Shown: in pieces, positions 33,111 through 42,615 of the stretch
How the letters are laid out: each line of letters opens with the position of its first letter
Numbering within the stretch: position 1 is the stretch's first letter
From: Myxococcus guangdongensis
Lineage (GTDB): Bacteria; Myxococcota; Myxococcia; Myxococcales; Myxococcaceae
Assembly (NCBI RefSeq): GCF_024198255.1
Contig: NZ_JAJVKW010000004.1
Coordinates: 248,001 to 312,000 of the forward strand
DNA length: 64,000 nucleotides
Direction of reading: 5' to 3'
The notes under the pieces: model-generated
The model's database searches: none
What the model saw: only the letters and a program-made list of their open reading frames with translations
What the model was told of the DNA's origin: nothing
Position numbers and translations under genes: made by a program

Positions 33111-35663
33111 TCAGCGCTGCAGGTACTCGCGGATGCTCTCGACGAGCTGCTTGCGCGCGTCCGCGTCCGTCGCCTGGGGACCGACCTTCAACTTCTTGTC
33201 CTCCTCGACGAGGAGCTTCTGGTCCTGCAGGTACGTCACCGCGTTCTCCAGCGTCACCTTGGCCAGGGACTCGGCGGCGGTGATGCGGCCGGCGTGGTAC
33301 TCGGCGCGGCCCGTCTCCAGGGCCATCCGGAGGAAGGCCTTGCGGTCCTCGGCGACGCCCGTGGCCACGTCGTTGAGCGTCATCGCGGCCAGCAGGTACG
33401 CCTCCAGGTAGTCGCGCAGCAGGTCCGCCAGGAACTCCAGCTCCGGCTGGGCATGGGGCTCGGGCGCGACGCTCAGCGTGTCGCCCTCGTGCATGACGAG
33501 GCCCATGCGCACCAGCCGCTCCACCGTCTCCGCGAAGATGGTGTCGAAGGTGGTGTTCACCCGGTAGATGAACTCGAGCTTGAACAGGCGCGAGAGGAAC
33601 AGCGCGCGCGCCTTCACGTCGTCGTACGAGGCGGACGTGCCCGCGGCCAGCATCGCGTTGGCCACGAGGCTGCGCGCGGCCACCAGGTTCATCAGCGTGT
33701 TCTTGTAGAAGGACATCTCCGCGCGGCGGTCGTCCTCCACCTGGTAGATGACGTCACCCTTGGCCTCCTGGGTGCGCACCATCTCGTCGCCGATGAACGT
33801 CCGCATCGCGTCCTGGATGGGGCCCATCGTCTCGGGGTTGCTGGGGGCGTTGCCCAGCTCGCGAGACTGCGGCGCGCCGTCCTCCTGGGCGATGCGGCGC
33901 AGGATGCTGATGCGGTCCGCCAGCTCCCGCTGCGTCAGGCCCCGGCGGCGGTGCGCGAGCAGCGACGTGCTCACCAGCGCGTGCGGCGTCACGGTGGACA
34001 CCTTGCTGATGCCGTACATCACGCGGTTGCCGAGCGCGCGCACCAGGCCCTTCTTCTGCTCGTCCGTCACCGGCTGGTCGGGGTCGAGTCCGCGCTCCTT
34101 CATGAACTCCACGAGCGAAATCGGCTCGTCGAACCCCAGGTGGATGCGGCCGTAGCGCGCCGCGAGCACCTTGGGCGTGCTGAGCAGCGCCTTGAGGTCC
34201 TCGGGCTTCTTCTCCCCGCCCGCCAGCTCCTTCGAGTAGCTGCCCGACTCGACGACCTTCTCGTAGTCGATGGCCACGGGGACGAAGAGCAGGTCGTTGC
34301 GCGCGCCCTCGAGCACCGACTCCACCTGCCAGGTGAACATGCCCAGCTTGGGGGAGAGCAGCTTGCCCGTGCGCGAGCGGCCGCCCTCGGGGAAGAACTC
34401 CTGGTGGATGCCGTCGTGCACCAGCTTGCGCACGTAGGCCTTGAAGGACGCGGCGTAGACCTTGTCGCCCTTGAACGAGCGGCGCAGGAAGAACGCGCCG
34501 CAGCGGCGGAAGATGCTGCCCAGGGGCCAGAAGGACAGGTTGGCGCCCGCGGCCACCAGCGGCACCGCGTAGCCGCGGTTCCACAGCACCCAGCTCATCA
34601 CCAGGTAGTCCATGTGGCTCTTGTGACTGGGGCACAGGACGATGGGCGCGCGGGTGGCGGACTTGAGCGCGCGGTGCAGGCCCGCCTCGTCCACGTGCAT
34701 GCCGTCGTAGATGCGGTTGAACACCCAGTCGAGCAGGGGCGCCACGAAGGCCAGCGTCGTGGGGCTGGGCTTGGCGGCGATGGCCTCCAGGTTGCGGCGG
34801 GCCTCGCGCAGCACGCTCTCCTGCTTGCGGCCGGACTGCGCGGCCTGTTCGTCCACCACCTTGCGCAGCTGCCTGTCTCTCAGCGTCTCGTCGATGATGC
34901 GCACGGGCGGCTTCGCCGGCGGGCCGAACACCGCGCGCGTCTCCCGGGCCAGGTGCACGTGCAGCGTGCTGCGCACCTTGCGCGCGAGCACCTCCACCGA
35001 GTCCTGCGGGTTCTGCTCGGCGAAGGCGCGCAGGTCGATGGGCTCTCCCACGCGGAACTGCGCGCGCTTGTAGTTGCGGAAGAAGGCCAGCATCGAGTGC
35101 AGGAAGCCCGGCGCCTCGGGGCTGCCGAACACCACGTCCACCCAGTTGGGCTTGAGGCGCGCGCTGCGCTTCTCCCAGACGAACAGCTCGGGCACCAGGT
35201 ACACGGGCCGGTCCGACGTGCGCGCCAGCTCCACCAGGGCGGGGAAGGGGTCCTCGTGGGTCTCCTTCCCGGACGCGTGCAGCAGCGCCGTGCGCCGCAG
35301 GAAGACCAGACCGCTGCCTCCCTGCTGGCGCGCGTACTCGAAGCGCTCCAGGAAGGCGCCGCCCTGCTTCGTCTGGCGCCACGGCTTGGTGAACCACGGG
35401 CGCAGGTTGGACACCGCCCGCACGGGCGGCAGGCTCCGGCGCACCATGGCCCAGGTGAGGTAGAGGAAGTTCACCCACGCCGTGGAGCGCATGACGTGCA
35501 CCACGAACCCCTTGGCGTGCAGGTTGCGCAGCTCGTCCTCGGCCTCGGGTGGGAAGTGGACGCTCTCCAGATAACGAGTGCCCAGCGCCCGACCCATCGG
35601 GCCGAACTCCGCCTTCAGCAAGGACTCTCCCTGATTCGCAGACTGCGACAGCGCGGTTTCCAA
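33111..35663 (-). CDS. plsB: Glycerol-3-phosphate 1-O-acyltransferase (PlsB-type)
   Basis: 850 residues, near the family's 800-850. PlsB makes lysophosphatidic acid from acyl-CoA or acyl-ACP at the inner membrane. The H-x4-D motif is at H347-D352 (CPSHKSHMDY) and the substrate-binding FFPEGGRSRTGK at 423-434, with LWNRGYAVPLVAAGANLSFW and RRCGAFFLRRSF between. The extra N-terminal half contains a second, shorter acyltransferase-like region. TTG 35663 is weakly supported; TTG 35618 has GGGAGAG upstream and would remove 15 residues. The argS gene ends 14 bp after this start region on the same strand. Confidence 0.88.
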   Translation of the reverse strand: METALSQSANQGESLLKAEFGPMGRALGTRYLESVHFPPEAEDELRNLHAKGFVVHVMRSTAWVNFLYLTWAMVRRSLPPVRAVSNLRPWFTKPWRQTKQGGAFLERFEYARQQGGSGLVFLRRTALLHASGKETHEDPFPALVELARTSDRPVYLVPELFVWEKRSARLKPNWVDVVFGSPEAPGFLHSMLAFFRNYKRAQFRVGEPIDLRAFAEQNPQDSVEVLARKVRSTLHVHLARETRAVFGPPAKPPVRIIDETLRDRQLRKVVDEQAAQSGRKQESVLREARRNLEAIAAKPSPTTLAFVAPLLDWVFNRIYDGMHVDEAGLHRALKSATRAPIVLCPSHKSHMDYLVMSWVLWNRGYAVPLVAAGANLSFWPLGSIFRRCGAFFLRRSFKGDKVYAASFKAYVRKLVHDGIHQEFFPEGGRSRTGKLLSPKLGMFTWQVESVLEGARNDLLFVPVAIDYEKVVESGSYSKELAGGEKKPEDLKALLSTPKVLAARYGRIHLGFDEPISLVEFMKERGLDPDQPVTDEQKKGLVRALGNRVMYGISKVSTVTPHALVSTSLLAHRRRGLTQRELADRISILRRIAQEDGAPQSRELGNAPSNPETMGPIQDAMRTFIGDEMVRTQEAKGDVIYQVEDDRRAEMSFYKNTLMNLVAARSLVANAMLAAGTSASYDDVKARALFLSRLFKLEFIYRVNTTFDTIFAETVERLVRMGLVMHEGDTLSVAPEPHAQPELEFLADLLRDYLEAYLLAAMTLNDVATGVAEDRKAFLRMALETGRAEYHAGRITAAESLAKVTLENAVTYLQDQKLLVEEDKKLKVGPQATDADARKQLVESIREYLQR

Positions 35664-35677
35664 GGCAGCCCCCGGGG

Positions 35678-37399
35678 CTACATGTTCTCGGGTGTCGGAA
35701 TGCCCAACAAGGTCAGACCCGACGCGAGCGTAACCCGCGCCGCGTTCGCCAGGGCGAGTCGCGCGGAACGCAGCGCGTCATTCCCTTCGACGTTGATGCG
35801 CTTGTCGCGCTCCTGGTTGCCGAGCGTGTAGTAGCGGCTCAAGGCGGCGGCCACGTCGAGCAGCAGGCGGGCCACGAGGCTGGGCTCGTACTGCTCGGCC
35901 GCGTCGCGCACGACTTCGGGCAGGCGCATGATTTCGCGCACCAGGGCCTGCTCCTCGGGGAGCGTCAGCAGGCTGGCGTCGTAGGTGGCCGGAGCGCCGC
36001 CGCCCTTGCGCAGCACGTTGACCACACGCGCGTGGGCGTACTGGAGGTAGGGGCCCGTGTGGCCCTCGAAGCTGACGACCTCGTCCCAGTCGAAGGTGTA
36101 GTCGGTGGCGCGCTTGTGCTTGAGGTCGCCGAAGGCGATGGCGCCCAGGCCGATCTGCTCGGCGAGCTTGTCCGGGTCATCCGTCTGGAGCCGGCCGGCC
36201 TCCTGGTTCTCCTTCACCTTGGCGGCGGCGCGCTCCTTGGCCTCGTCGAGCACGTCGTTGAGCTGCACCACCTGGCCCTTGCGCGTGCTCATGCCGTGGA
36301 TGCGGCCGAACGCCACGTGCACGCACTTGTCCGCCCACGGCTGGCCCATCTCCTTCAGCGTGCGGAACACCTGACGGAAGTGCAGCGCCTGGTCCTGGGC
36401 CACGACGTAGAGTGACTTCTCGAACTGGAAGCGCGTGTGGCGGTCCTCGGCGGCGGCCAGGTCTCGCGTCGCGTAGAGCGTGCTGCCGTCGTTCTTCTTG
36501 AGCAGGATGGGCGGCTCGTTCTCCGCGTAGGGCAGGTCGACGATGAGCGCGCCCTGCGACTCCTTCACGCCGGGCTTCTTGGCGATCTGCTCGATGACCG
36601 CGTCCATCTTGCCCTGGTAGCGGCTCTCGCCCTCGATGTGCTCGAACGCGATGCCCATCCGCGCGTAGATCTGCTTGAAGCCGCGGATGCTCGTCTCGCG
36701 GAACTGGTTCCAGAGCTTGAGGGCCTCGGCGTCACCGGCCTCCATGCGGCGGAAGAACTCGCGGGCCTTCTCGTCGAACGCGGGCTCCGTCTCGGCGCGC
36801 TTGTTGGCGCGCACGTAGACCTCCACCAGGTGGCCCATGTCGTCGATGCGCGCCGGGTCGCCGTACTCCTGGAAGCCCACCGCGACGAGGCCGAACTGCT
36901 TGCCCCAGTCACCCAGGTAGTTGATGCCCTCCACCCGCCAGCCGAGCGCCCGGTAGATGTTGGCGATGCAGTGGCCCAGGAACGTGGTGCGGATGTGGTG
37001 GAAGCCGATGGGCTTGGCGATGTTCGGCGACGAGTAGTCGATGACCACCGTCTTGCCGCGCCCCGCGTCCGTGTCTCCGCCGTAGTGGACGCCCGCCTTG
37101 CGAGCCGCGTCGAGGACCTCGCTCGTGAAGGGCACCGCGTTGAAGCGGGCATTCACGTACGGGCCCACGGCCTTGATCTCCAGGCCCGGCACGGTGACCT
37201 TCTCGGCCAGCTCCTTGGCGATGACCGGGGGCGCCTTCTTCTGGGCCTTGGCGAGAGGGAAGGTGGCGAAGCTCAGGTCGCCGTGCGCCGCTTCCGCGGG
37301 CTTGACCTGGGCTTCGATGTCGGCGGCCTGCACGCCGAGGGCGCTGGCGAGGCCCTCGGCGAATGCGGCGCGGTAGCGGGAATAGACGGAAGTGCTCAT
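35678..37399 (-). CDS. argS: Arginine--tRNA ligase
   Basis: 573 residues from ATG 37399. Class I synthetase charging tRNA-Arg. The N-terminal additional domain (1-110) is followed by the HIGH-type region VIDYSSPNIAKPIGFHHIRT, where HIGH reads HHIR. The KMSKS loop is MSTRKGQVVQLND, and the C-terminal anticodon-binding helical bundle ends near TLGNQERDKRINVEGN and GLTLLGIPTPENM, a typical ArgS finish. Essential in all bacteria. It lies 14 bp upstream of the acyltransferase start and 75 bp from the kinase gene. Confidence 0.95.
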   Translation of the reverse strand: MSTSVYSRYRAAFAEGLASALGVQAADIEAQVKPAEAAHGDLSFATFPLAKAQKKAPPVIAKELAEKVTVPGLEIKAVGPYVNARFNAVPFTSEVLDAARKAGVHYGGDTDAGRGKTVVIDYSSPNIAKPIGFHHIRTTFLGHCIANIYRALGWRVEGINYLGDWGKQFGLVAVGFQEYGDPARIDDMGHLVEVYVRANKRAETEPAFDEKAREFFRRMEAGDAEALKLWNQFRETSIRGFKQIYARMGIAFEHIEGESRYQGKMDAVIEQIAKKPGVKESQGALIVDLPYAENEPPILLKKNDGSTLYATRDLAAAEDRHTRFQFEKSLYVVAQDQALHFRQVFRTLKEMGQPWADKCVHVAFGRIHGMSTRKGQVVQLNDVLDEAKERAAAKVKENQEAGRLQTDDPDKLAEQIGLGAIAFGDLKHKRATDYTFDWDEVVSFEGHTGPYLQYAHARVVNVLRKGGGAPATYDASLLTLPEEQALVREIMRLPEVVRDAAEQYEPSLVARLLLDVAAALSRYYTLGNQERDKRINVEGNDALRSARLALANAARVTLASGLTLLGIPTPENM

Positions 37400-37474
37400 G
37401 AACGCGCGGATACTAGCCAAGCCGAGGTGGCGTGCGGCCACCTCTTGTTCGTTCCGCGGTCCATTCCGTCCCCC

Positions 37475-39169
37475 TCAGGGGACGGCGGGAGCCCGGCGGC
37501 TGGGCCGCACCACCGCCGACACCGTGTCCAGCAGCTTGGGGAGCTGGAGCGGCTTCTCGAAGAAGCCGTCGATTCGCTCCAGACCCTGGCCGGACGTGAG
37601 GGACGCCACCTCGCTGGCACCCGAGATGATGTACACGACGATGTCCGCGAGCGACTCGGTGCCCCGGATGAAGCGGAGCACCGACTGGCCGTCCTCCTCG
37701 CTCAGCCGCAGGTCGAGCAGCACCATGGCCGGGCGGATGTGCGAGAGGATGGAGCGCGCCTCGGAGGCTCCCGAGGTGGCCATCACCCGGTAGCCCTCCT
37801 GCTCCAACACCTGCTGCAGCACCTCGCGGCAGTCCGCGTCGTCCTCGACCAGGAGGATTCCGCCCGCCTTGGGCGCCGCCTGGTTCGGGTCCGGGGAGCT
37901 CACCGCGCCGGCGAACATCGGCAGCACCAACTGGAACGTGCTCCCTTCTCCGAGCACGCTGGAGGCCTCCACGCGGCCCCCGTGGAGGGCGACGATCTTC
38001 CCCACCAGCGGCAGGCCCAGCCCCGCCCCTGGAGGACGCGGCACTCCGGGCTGCGCCCGATAGAAGGCATCGAAGATGTGCTCCAGCGCCTCGGCCGACA
38101 TGCCGGGGCCGCTGTCCTTCACCGTGAGTGCGGCGAGCCCCTCCTCGGCGGAGACGGTGACCTCGACGGTGTCGTCCTGCTCACTGTGGTGGATGCCGTT
38201 CTCGACGAGGTTGTGGATGGCCTCGGCGATGCGCTCGCGATCTCCCCGGACGAAGACCTCCGCGCACGGGGGGATGTGCACCTGCACCTTGCCGTGCTCA
38301 GCGACGACGGCCAGGGAGCGGACCACCTCCTCGGCCACGGCCTTGAGGCCGAAGGGGCGCTGGTTGAGCTGCATCTTCCCGGACTGGAGCCGGGACATGA
38401 GCAGCAGGTCGTTCACCATGCGCAGCATGCGGTCGGAGTTCCGATCGCAGATCTGCACGGCGCGGCGCTGGGAGTCCGTGAGAGGGCCCAGCTTCTCTCG
38501 CCCCAGCATCGCCAGGTACGACTTGATGGTGGTGAGCGGGTTCTTGAGGTCGTGCGAGACGTTGCCGAGCAGCTCCTCGCGGTTCTGCTCCAGGCTCTTC
38601 AAGCCCGCGATGGCCGTCTGCAAATCTTTGTTGCGGCGGGCGCTGTCGTCGCGGAGCCGGGCCACCTCGTACGCGGCGCCGAGCTGCGCGGCCAGCGACT
38701 GGAGCACGGTGTCGGAGACGGCGCGGCGGGCGCCCAGGACGACGAGCACGCCGGTGACGCCGTGAGGGCTCTCAAGCGGCACCGCGAGCGTGTCCGCTTC
38801 GCGCAGGAGCTTCTTCTCGGAGAAGGCGCGTCCCACCACGCCCTCGCCCGGGACGGCGGCGACCACGCGGCTGTCATAGCGGCCGCGGACGTGCTCGACG
38901 TGGAGCTGCTCGCGCGAGGCGAAGAAGCGGGCCACGTAACAGACCTTGGGTTTGAGCAGCGCGTGGAGCGTCTGGAGGTGGGAGCGCAGGGCCTCGGTGG
39001 GGCCCGCGTTGTCGGTGAGGTGGCGCGCCATCTCCAGGAGGGCGCGCGCGACGGCGTCGGCGTCAGCCGGGGGAGCCGGCTTCGCTGCTCGACGGGTGGT
39101 GGACTTCTTCGAGGTGGTGGGGCGCAGCGGCACGACCTCTGCCAGGGCCCCTTTCTTCTTCGAGCGCAC
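37475..39169 (-). CDS. Hybrid histidine kinase (GAF-like, HisKA, HATPase, receiver)
   Basis: 564 residues from GTG 39169, cytoplasmic. After a basic, Ala-rich N-terminus a GAF-like sensor domain spans about 40-175 (GEGVVGRAF, VPLESPHGVTGVLVVLGARR). The HisKA phospho-site is His206 (NVSHDLKNPLTTIKSYL). The HATPase shows NLVENGIHHS (N box), DSGPGMS and GAGLGLPLVGKIVALHGG. A C-terminal receiver begins ILLVEDDADCREVL with acceptor Asp486 (LLDLRLSEEDG) and Lys in FFEKPL. Myxobacteria use such orphans in development and motility. Target unknown. A HEAT-repeat gene lies 108 bp upstream on the same strand. Confidence 0.9.
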   Translation of the reverse strand: MRSKKKGALAEVVPLRPTTSKKSTTRRAAKPAPPADADAVARALLEMARHLTDNAGPTEALRSHLQTLHALLKPKVCYVARFFASREQLHVEHVRGRYDSRVVAAVPGEGVVGRAFSEKKLLREADTLAVPLESPHGVTGVLVVLGARRAVSDTVLQSLAAQLGAAYEVARLRDDSARRNKDLQTAIAGLKSLEQNREELLGNVSHDLKNPLTTIKSYLAMLGREKLGPLTDSQRRAVQICDRNSDRMLRMVNDLLLMSRLQSGKMQLNQRPFGLKAVAEEVVRSLAVVAEHGKVQVHIPPCAEVFVRGDRERIAEAIHNLVENGIHHSEQDDTVEVTVSAEEGLAALTVKDSGPGMSAEALEHIFDAFYRAQPGVPRPPGAGLGLPLVGKIVALHGGRVEASSVLGEGSTFQLVLPMFAGAVSSPDPNQAAPKAGGILLVEDDADCREVLQQVLEQEGYRVMATSGASEARSILSHIRPAMVLLDLRLSEEDGQSVLRFIRGTESLADIVVYIISGASEVASLTSGQGLERIDGFFEKPLQLPKLLDTVSAVVRPSRRAPAVP

Positions 39170-39277
39170 GGGTGAATCCTGCTCCAGGTTCCGAGCGCCT
39201 GGGAACGGCCCAGGTGTGCAGGGCCTTCCGGAGGACAGTGGCCGTGTCGGCTGCCCGACACGACCGGGCTCGGGCAC

Positions 39278-40006
39278 TCAGGCCCGGCGCTGGATGCGGC
39301 CGTCCTTGTCGACGACGAAGGGCTCCACCAGGAGCGACTCCACGCGGGCGCGCTGCTCGCCCACGCTGAAGCCCGAGTCCGCCAGGGCGGAGAGCGCCGA
39401 GGTCTGCACCCGACGCGCCGTCTCGTCGGCGGTCAGGAGCTTGAGCATGGGCTCCCTGGCCGGCTCGTACTTGAAGGAGGCGAGCGCCTTGAGCGCGGCG
39501 ATCTTCACGTCGTCCGACATGTCCTCGAGGAAGGGGACGACCACCGGAGGGATGCGCGCGTCCTGGCGACCCGTGACGTGGTGGAGCAGGACGACCTTCT
39601 TCTCCGGGTTCTTCGTGTAGGTCGCGGACAGGTGCTGCAGCGCCTTCACACAGGCCTCGGTCACCTCGTCCTCGGTGACCAGCTCCCCCAGCAGTCGGAG
39701 CGCCCACGACGTGGCGGGCTCCGTCTTGCTGAGGAACTCGACGATGGGAGGGACGGCGTCCTTGCCGAAGGACTTCACCAGCTCGAAGGTGTGCTCCTTC
39801 TCGTCGGCGTCCGTGGTGAGCGGGTCCACCGTGATGGTGAAGCGGGCCAGGAGCACGGAGACGGCCTCGGGAAACTTCATCTCCCCCAGCTGCTGGATGG
39901 CCTTCTGGCGGGTCGCCGGGTCGCCGTACTTCTGGGTGACCTTGGGCTTGAGCTTGAGGGCTTTCTCGGGGCCCGAGCCGCCCGTGAAGATGTCTAAGAG
40001 GCCCAT
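39278..40006 (-). CDS. HEAT-repeat domain protein
   Basis: 242 residues, cytoplasmic, starting MGLLDIFTGGSG. Helical repeats of about 35 residues recur: ATRQKAIQQLGEMKFPEAV, SWALRLLGELVTEDEVTEA, VKIAALKALASFKYEPARE, RVQTSALSALADSGFSVGE, each with a conserved A-L pair. HEAT proteins act as scaffolds for protein binding. It ends LLVEPFVVDKDGRIQRRA. It lies directly upstream of the hybrid kinase gene, which may point to a shared complex, though that is speculation. Confidence 0.8.
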   Translation of the reverse strand: MGLLDIFTGGSGPEKALKLKPKVTQKYGDPATRQKAIQQLGEMKFPEAVSVLLARFTITVDPLTTDADEKEHTFELVKSFGKDAVPPIVEFLSKTEPATSWALRLLGELVTEDEVTEACVKALQHLSATYTKNPEKKVVLLHHVTGRQDARIPPVVVPFLEDMSDDVKIAALKALASFKYEPAREPMLKLLTADETARRVQTSALSALADSGFSVGEQRARVESLLVEPFVVDKDGRIQRRA

Positions 40007-40098
40007 GTGCGCGTGTGCTCCGTTTGCGGCGACGTGTGAACCGACTGTGGGAGGGGCCGTCTATGCCTTGGCGGCGCCCAGGACAAGAGACAAGAGCT

Positions 40099-41094
40099 TC
40101 AGAGGGTCAGCTCGCGACGGACATCGTCCCGGTAGGCCTTGGCCAGGGTCTCCGCCGCGGCGCGGGTCTCCGGGGTGTCGGTGTCCGGCACCTTGACCTG
40201 GAGGCGGAGGTAGAGGTCACCTGGTGAACCCCCCTTGAGGGAGGGCACCCCACGTCCCTTCAGGCGCATCTGCCTGCCGGACTGGGAGCCGGAGGGGACC
40301 TTGACGGTGAGCTCGCCCTGGAAGGTGGGGACGCGCACCTCGGCGCCCAGCATGGCCTCCGGCACCGTCACGGGCACGTCCATGTGGAGGTCGTCACCTT
40401 CCCGACGCACCAGGGGATGCTCCATCACCTCGGTCTCGATGTAGAGGTCGCCCGGAGGCCCACCCCTGGCGCCGGGGGCGCCCTGGCCCGCGAGCCGGAC
40501 CTTGGAGCCCGTCTGGACGCCCGCGGGAATCTTCACCGTCAGGCGGACGCGCTCGTCCGGGGTGGAGCGGTCGGGGGAGGCGCGGCTGACGGACAGGGGC
40601 CGCTCGGTGCCGGTGACGGCCTCGGCCAGCGTCAGGCGGACCTGGGCGTTGAGGTCCTCGCCGCGCTCGGGACCCATGGGGCCTCGCCCCCGGGCCCGAC
40701 CGAAGGCGTCATTGAAGCCGCCCCCTCCGCCGCGCCGCCCTCCGAAGAGGTCGTTGAACAGGTCCCCCAGGTCGAAGTCCTCGCCGCCGTAGGGGATGCC
40801 GCCCACGCCCCCCCGGGACGCCTGGGCCCGGTACTGCCGGTAGGCCTCCGCCTTCTTCTCGTCGAAGCCGATCTTCTCCGCGTCCTCGCCGAACTCGTCG
40901 TAGAGCTTGCGCTTCTTCGGGTCCGACAACACTTCGAAGGCCGAGTTGATCTGCTTGAACTTCTCCTCTGCGGACTTGTTGCCGGGGTTGACGTCGGGGT
41001 GGTGCTGGCGCGCGAGCTTCCGGAACGCCTTCTTGATGGCCTCCTCGGAGGCCGTCCGTTCCACGCCGAGGATCTGGTAGTAGTCGTCCGCCAT
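40099..41094 (-). CDS. DnaJ-type co-chaperone (CbpA-like, no zinc finger)
   Basis: 331 residues. The N-terminal J domain has [20 protein letters not shown] and the HPD tripeptide at 32-34 ([11 protein letters not shown]), which stimulates DnaK. A Gly/Arg-rich linker ([18 protein letters not shown]) follows, then two C-terminal peptide-binding beta domains ([38 protein letters not shown]) and [16 protein letters not shown]. The CXXCXGXG zinc motifs of DnaJ are absent, so this is the class II (CbpA) type. It is divergent from the SurA-like gene. Confidence 0.9.
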   Translation of the reverse strand: MADDYYQILGVERTASEEAIKKAFRKLARQHHPDVNPGNKSAEEKFKQINSAFEVLSDPKKRKLYDEFGEDAEKIGFDEKKAEAYRQYRAQASRGGVGGIPYGGEDFDLGDLFNDLFGGRRGGGGGFNDAFGRARGRGPMGPERGEDLNAQVRLTLAEAVTGTERPLSVSRASPDRSTPDERVRLTVKIPAGVQTGSKVRLAGQGAPGARGGPPGDLYIETEVMEHPLVRREGDDLHMDVPVTVPEAMLGAEVRVPTFQGELTVKVPSGSQSGRQMRLKGRGVPSLKGGSPGDLYLRLQVKVPDTDTPETRAAAETLAKAYRDDVRRELTL

Positions 41095-41177
41095 TTGTTC
41101 CCGCCGAGCTGTACGTGATTGAAAGTAACCAGTCGGTGGGAGTGCGCCAGCAAGGACTGTTCGGCTGGCCTGGGATG

Positions 41178-41183
41178 TATAAA
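41178..41183 (+). promoter_or_regulatory. TATAAA -10 candidate before the SurA-like gene
   Basis: TATAAA lies 25 bp before ATG 41208, preceded by TG. No clear -35 is seen (GACTGT near 41155). It sits in the 113-bp divergent spacer with the DnaJ-type gene. Confidence 0.35.
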
Positions 41184-41207
41184 GTCCGGCGGAAGGTGAG
41201 GGAGTCC

Positions 41208-41909
41208 ATGTCAGCGCCGCGCCGAGCGGGAGCAGGTACCTTCTGGCTGGCGGGCTGGCTCCTCCTGCTGGCCGCCCCCGTCGTACGCGCCCAGGCTCCC
41301 GTGGGGGACGCGCAGGGCAGGGTGATGGACCGGGTGGTCGCCATCATCGAGGGGCGGGTCCTCACCCAGAGCGAGCTGGAGTTCGAGGCCCGGGTGGCGC
41401 TCGTCCAGCAAGGCGGCCTCCAGGCGCTCGAGGAACCCCTGGACGAGGAGCTCCTCCGGGGGGCGCTGGAGCTGGCGATCAGCCAGCGGGTCCAGGTGCT
41501 CAACGCGGACCGGCTCCAGGCGTTCCCGGCCGAGCCCACCGAAGTGGAGGCCCGGCTGGAGGCGTTCCGGCTGCGCGTCGGGGGCTCCCAGGCCCTGGAG
41601 CGCTTCCTGACCCGGGCGGACGTGGACGTGGAGGGGCTCAAGGCGGTGCTGACGCGGGGGCTGAGGGCGGAGCGTGTCCTGGACAGCCGCATCCGCCTGA
41701 GGGCCCAGGTGGGTGAGACGGAGATCCGTCGTTTCTACGAGCAGCACCCCGGGGACTTTCCGGCCGACTACGAGACGGTGCGGGAGTCCATCCGGGAGAA
41801 GCTCTTCCGCGAGCGCTATGCGGCGCTGGCCGTGGAGGAGCTGGCGCAGGTGCGGGCCTCGGCCCAGGTGCGCCGGGTGGCGCCCTTCACACGGGAGGCA
41901 AAGCGATGA
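41208..41909 (+). CDS. SurA-like periplasmic chaperone domain protein (no PPIase domain)
   Basis: 233 residues from ATG 41208, AGGGAG upstream. A Sec signal ([19 protein letters not shown]) is followed by [20 protein letters not shown], the hallmark N-terminus of SurA/PpiD proteins, and a helical chaperone fold through [20 protein letters not shown]. The parvulin peptidyl-prolyl isomerase domain is absent, so this is a chaperone-only version that would help outer-membrane protein folding. It overlaps the rimI gene by ATGA, a curious partnership. Confidence 0.82.
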   Translation: MSAPRRAGAGTFWLAGWLLLLAAPVVRAQAPVGDAQGRVMDRVVAIIEGRVLTQSELEFEARVALVQQGGLQALEEPLDEELLRGALELAISQRVQVLNADRLQAFPAEPTEVEARLEAFRLRVGGSQALERFLTRADVDVEGLKAVLTRGLRAERVLDSRIRLRAQVGETEIRRFYEQHPGDFPADYETVRESIREKLFRERYAALAVEELAQVRASAQVRRVAPFTREAKR

Positions 41910-42400
41910 GGCGGATGCGGGAGGACGCCGAGCCACGCGAGCCGCATGGCTTCTCCATCCGTCAGATGACGGAAGGGGACCTGGCGGCGGTGATGGCGCT
42001 GGAGCAGGCGGCGTTCAAGAACCCCTGGTCCCCGGAGCTGCTCAAGCGGGAGCTCCAGCACGAGTGGTCCACCATCCTCCTGGTGGAGGAGCCCCGGCAG
42101 TTCGTGCCGCCGCTGCTCCTGGGCCTGGCCATCTTCTGGATCGTCCACGACGAGGTCCACGTGCTCAACGTCGCCACCGCCCCTCAGCATCGGCGGCGGG
42201 GCGTGGCGCGGGCCGTCATGGAGGAGGTGCTCGAGCGGGGCAAGGCGCGCCGCTGCTGCCTCGCCACCCTGGAGGTCCGCAAGAGCAACGAGCCGGCGAT
42301 CCAGCTCTACCGCGCCTTCGGCTTCCGTCCGGTGGGCATCCGGCCGAACTACTACGCCGACGAGGGCGAGGACGCGGTGGTGATGGTCCTCGACTTCTGA
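41906..42400 (+). CDS. rimI: Ribosomal-protein-alanine N-acetyltransferase (GNAT)
   Basis: 164 residues. GNAT acetyltransferase that in model bacteria acetylates the N-terminal Ala of S18. Landmarks: QMTEGDLAAVMALEQAAFKN (helix 1-2), VHVLNVATAPQHRRRGVARA (acetyl-CoA pyrophosphate loop Q/R-x-x-G-x-A), and LEVRKSNEPAIQLYRAFGF then RPVGIRPNYYADEGEDAVVM, the RimI-specific finish with the catalytic Tyr. ATG overlaps the previous TGA. It precedes the str operon, in keeping with ribosome modification. Confidence 0.88.
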   Translation: MRRMREDAEPREPHGFSIRQMTEGDLAAVMALEQAAFKNPWSPELLKRELQHEWSTILLVEEPRQFVPPLLLGLAIFWIVHDEVHVLNVATAPQHRRRGVARAVMEEVLERGKARRCCLATLEVRKSNEPAIQLYRAFGFRPVGIRPNYYADEGEDAVVMVLDF

Positions 42401-42473
42401 GCGCACGCGGAGTAGAGGACCGACCCGTCGTAAGCTGGGTTGACGAGTCTCAAGGAAAGACCTCATGGGCGCT

Positions 42474-42488
42474 GACCTGTTCCAGGTC
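42474..42488. promoter_or_regulatory. GACCTG-TTC-CAGGTC inverted repeat upstream of the str promoter
   Basis: A perfect 6-bp inverted repeat with a 3-bp centre ending 15 bp before the -35 hexamer at 42504. The position suits an activator or repressor site, or the arms may form a small hairpin in an upstream transcript. No known protein is assigned. Confidence 0.35.
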
Positions 42489-42503
42489 CGCGTCATGCCG
42501 TGC

Positions 42504-42531
42504 TTGACACGGAGGGGTCGCTCCCTATACT
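42504..42531 (+). promoter_or_regulatory. Sigma-70-type promoter of the str operon
   Basis: TTGACA (42504-42509), 16-bp spacer, TATACT (42526-42531), about 85 bp before rpsL. Both hexamers are close to the consensus, making it the strongest promoter match in the window, as expected for ribosomal protein genes. Confidence 0.8.
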
Positions 42532-42615
42532 CGCGGCCTTTTTCAGTAGTCCTGTAGGTAGATATGCGCCGCCTCGCGTCTCGGGGCGGCTGTGAACCCG
42601 AAGAACGAGGTATCA

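Noticed and set aside
33081..35831. 916-codon ORF on the plus strand opposite plsB
   Set aside because: Long only because stops are rare in high-GC antisense. The PlsB frame has all catalytic motifs and normal codon use.
36437..39175. 912-codon plus-strand ORF across argS and the histidine kinase
   Set aside because: It spans two unrelated, well-supported genes on the other strand and shows no domain; antisense shadow.
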